21,997 nucleotides of DNA from contig JAXGTD010000064.1 of NCBI GenBank assembly GCA_040775095.1, positions 1-21,997 on the forward strand, written 5' to 3'. This document shows, piece by piece, positions 21,128-21,997 of the stretch; position 1 is the first letter of the stretch, and each line of letters begins with the position of its first letter. The notes under the pieces are model-generated. The model searched no databases. It was not told the origin of the DNA and saw only the letters and a list, made by a program, of their open reading frames with translations. Both the position numbers and the translations under genes were made by a program. The stretch comes from JAXGTD01 sp040775095 (lineage in GTDB: Bacteria; Pseudomonadota; Gammaproteobacteria; Chromatiales; Chromatiaceae).

Positions 21128-21997
21128 ATGAGAGCTTATCGACGTGTGTTTCTCGCCCCTGTCCTGGTATTGATCGCGGGGCTCGTCTATGGCGTGCAAG
21201 CGCTCGCCGAGACCGATCCGCTGCCCTCGTGGAAAGACGGGACAACCAAGCAGTCGATCCTCGCGTTTGTGCAAGCGGTCACCGACGAGTCCGGCCCGGA
21301 CTTCGTGCCGCCGGCCGAGCGCATCGCCACCTTCGACAACGACGGGACCCTGTGGGTCGAGCACCCGATGTACACGCAGCTCGCCTTCGCCTTGGACCGG
21401 ATCAAGGCGCTGGCCCCCGAGCACCCGGAGTGGAAGGACAAGCAGCCCTTCAAGGCGGTGCTCGACGGTGACCTCGAGGCGTTGGCCGCGGCCGGGGAGA
21501 AGGGGCTGCTCGAGCTGGTCATGGCTTCGCACGCGGGCATGAGCACCGCCGAGTTCGAGACCATCGTCAAGGACTGGCTGGCCAAGGCGCGAGACCCGCG
21601 CTTCAAGCGGCCCTACACCGAGCTGACGTACGCGCCCATGGTCGAGCTGCTGGGCTATCTGCGGGCCAACGGCTTCAAGACCTACATCGTCTCGGGTGGC
21701 GGCATCGAGTTCATGCGGCCGATGACCGAGGCCGTCTACGGGGTTCCCCCCGAGCAGGTGGTCGGCTCCAGCATCAAGACCAAGTACGAGATGCAGGACG
21801 GCAAGCCGGTGCTGATGCGCCTGCCGGAGATCAATTTCATCGACGACAAGACCGGCAAGCCGATCGGTATCAACCAGTTCATCGGCCGGCGCCCGGTCGC
21901 CGCGTTCGGCAACTCGGCTGGCGATCAGCAGATGCTCGAATGGACCGGGGCGGGAGATGGCGCTCGGCTGATGATGCTGGTGTTCCACGACGATGCC
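21128..21997 (+). CDS. Exported HAD-superfamily phosphatase (partial, runs off the window)
   Basis: The gene is open to the last base, giving 290 residues without a stop. The protein has a signal peptide (VFLAPVLVLIAGLVYG, cleavage after ALA at about 27), so it is probably periplasmic, unusual for HAD enzymes. HAD motifs are complete so far: motif I FDNDGTLW (Asp70, Asp72), motif II VSGGG (Ser189), a Lys-containing motif III candidate in IDDKTGKP, and motif IV FGNSAGDQQML (about 260-269, Asp266). It resembles phosphoserine-phosphatase-like members with a large cap between motifs I and II. Hydrolysis of a phosphate ester is likely; the substrate is unknown. ATG at 21128 is supported by AGGAG (21115-21119), 8 nt upstream. 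Only a short C-terminal end should be missing. Confidence 0.92.
   Translation, partial: MRAYRRVFLAPVLVLIAGLVYGVQALAETDPLPSWKDGTTKQSILAFVQAVTDESGPDFVPPAERIATFDNDGTLWVEHPMYTQLAFALDRIKALAPEHPEWKDKQPFKAVLDGDLEALAAAGEKGLLELVMASHAGMSTAEFETIVKDWLAKARDPRFKRPYTELTYAPMVELLGYLRANGFKTYIVSGGGIEFMRPMTEAVYGVPPEQVVGSSIKTKYEMQDGKPVLMRLPEINFIDDKTGKPIGINQFIGRRPVAAFGNSAGDQQMLEWTGAGDGARLMMLVFHDDA

Overview
The window is high-GC bacterial chromosome with short intergenic gaps. An SRP GTPase gene, a CmoA-type tRNA-modification methyltransferase, an OprB-type porin and several c-type cytochromes suggest a gammaproteobacterium. An order such as Chromatiales is plausible, but this is inferred from gene content and base composition only. 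I see no rRNA, tRNA, CRISPR array, insertion sequence or phage gene.

Layout, left to right. (1) 1-1693: leader and ffh (+). (2) 1784-5792: a minus-strand block holding an OprB-like porin, a cmoA-family gene, an unrecognised multi-pass membrane protein and a small K+-channel-like protein; the last two are tightly linked. (3) 6011-7626: a minus-strand operon of three exported proteins. A DUF2092 protein lies between two small secreted proteins that share an unusual conserved segment (GRPLTP-SYAGVARRTT). (4) 7627-8269: no convincing gene. (5) 8270-10139: a divergent pair, a MarC-family membrane protein (-) and a DmeF-like cation-diffusion exporter (+).

(6) 10265-14473: an OmpR-type response regulator and histidine kinase (-), divergent from a Spy/LTXXQ-like periplasmic protein, a lipoprotein cytochrome c, a possible 57-codon ORF and a degenerate HMA-domain protein (+). 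The kinase sensor region, the Spy-like protein and the cytochrome all carry Met/Gly/Pro-rich tracts. The divergent promoter contains GTTAC-type direct repeats resembling an RstA box. I read this as a candidate periplasmic metal (perhaps copper) sensing and handling module, next to the metal exporter.

(7) 14556-15425: a membrane-anchored alpha/beta hydrolase. (8) 15599-20497: a sensor kinase with a periplasmic substrate-binding-protein-like domain, a FixJ/LuxR-type response regulator overlapping it by 4 nt, then a large exported cytochrome with eight CXXCH haem sites fused to HEAT-like and TPR repeats. This looks like a ligand-sensing circuit controlling a multihaem electron-transfer protein. 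(9) 20498-21127 is gene-poor with palindromes, and 21128 to the end is an exported HAD-type phosphatase cut by the window edge.

The most promising targets for new biology are the Met-rich two-component/Spy/cytochrome/HMA module, the DUF2092 operon with its paralogous small proteins, and the kinase/FixJ/octahaem-TPR locus.
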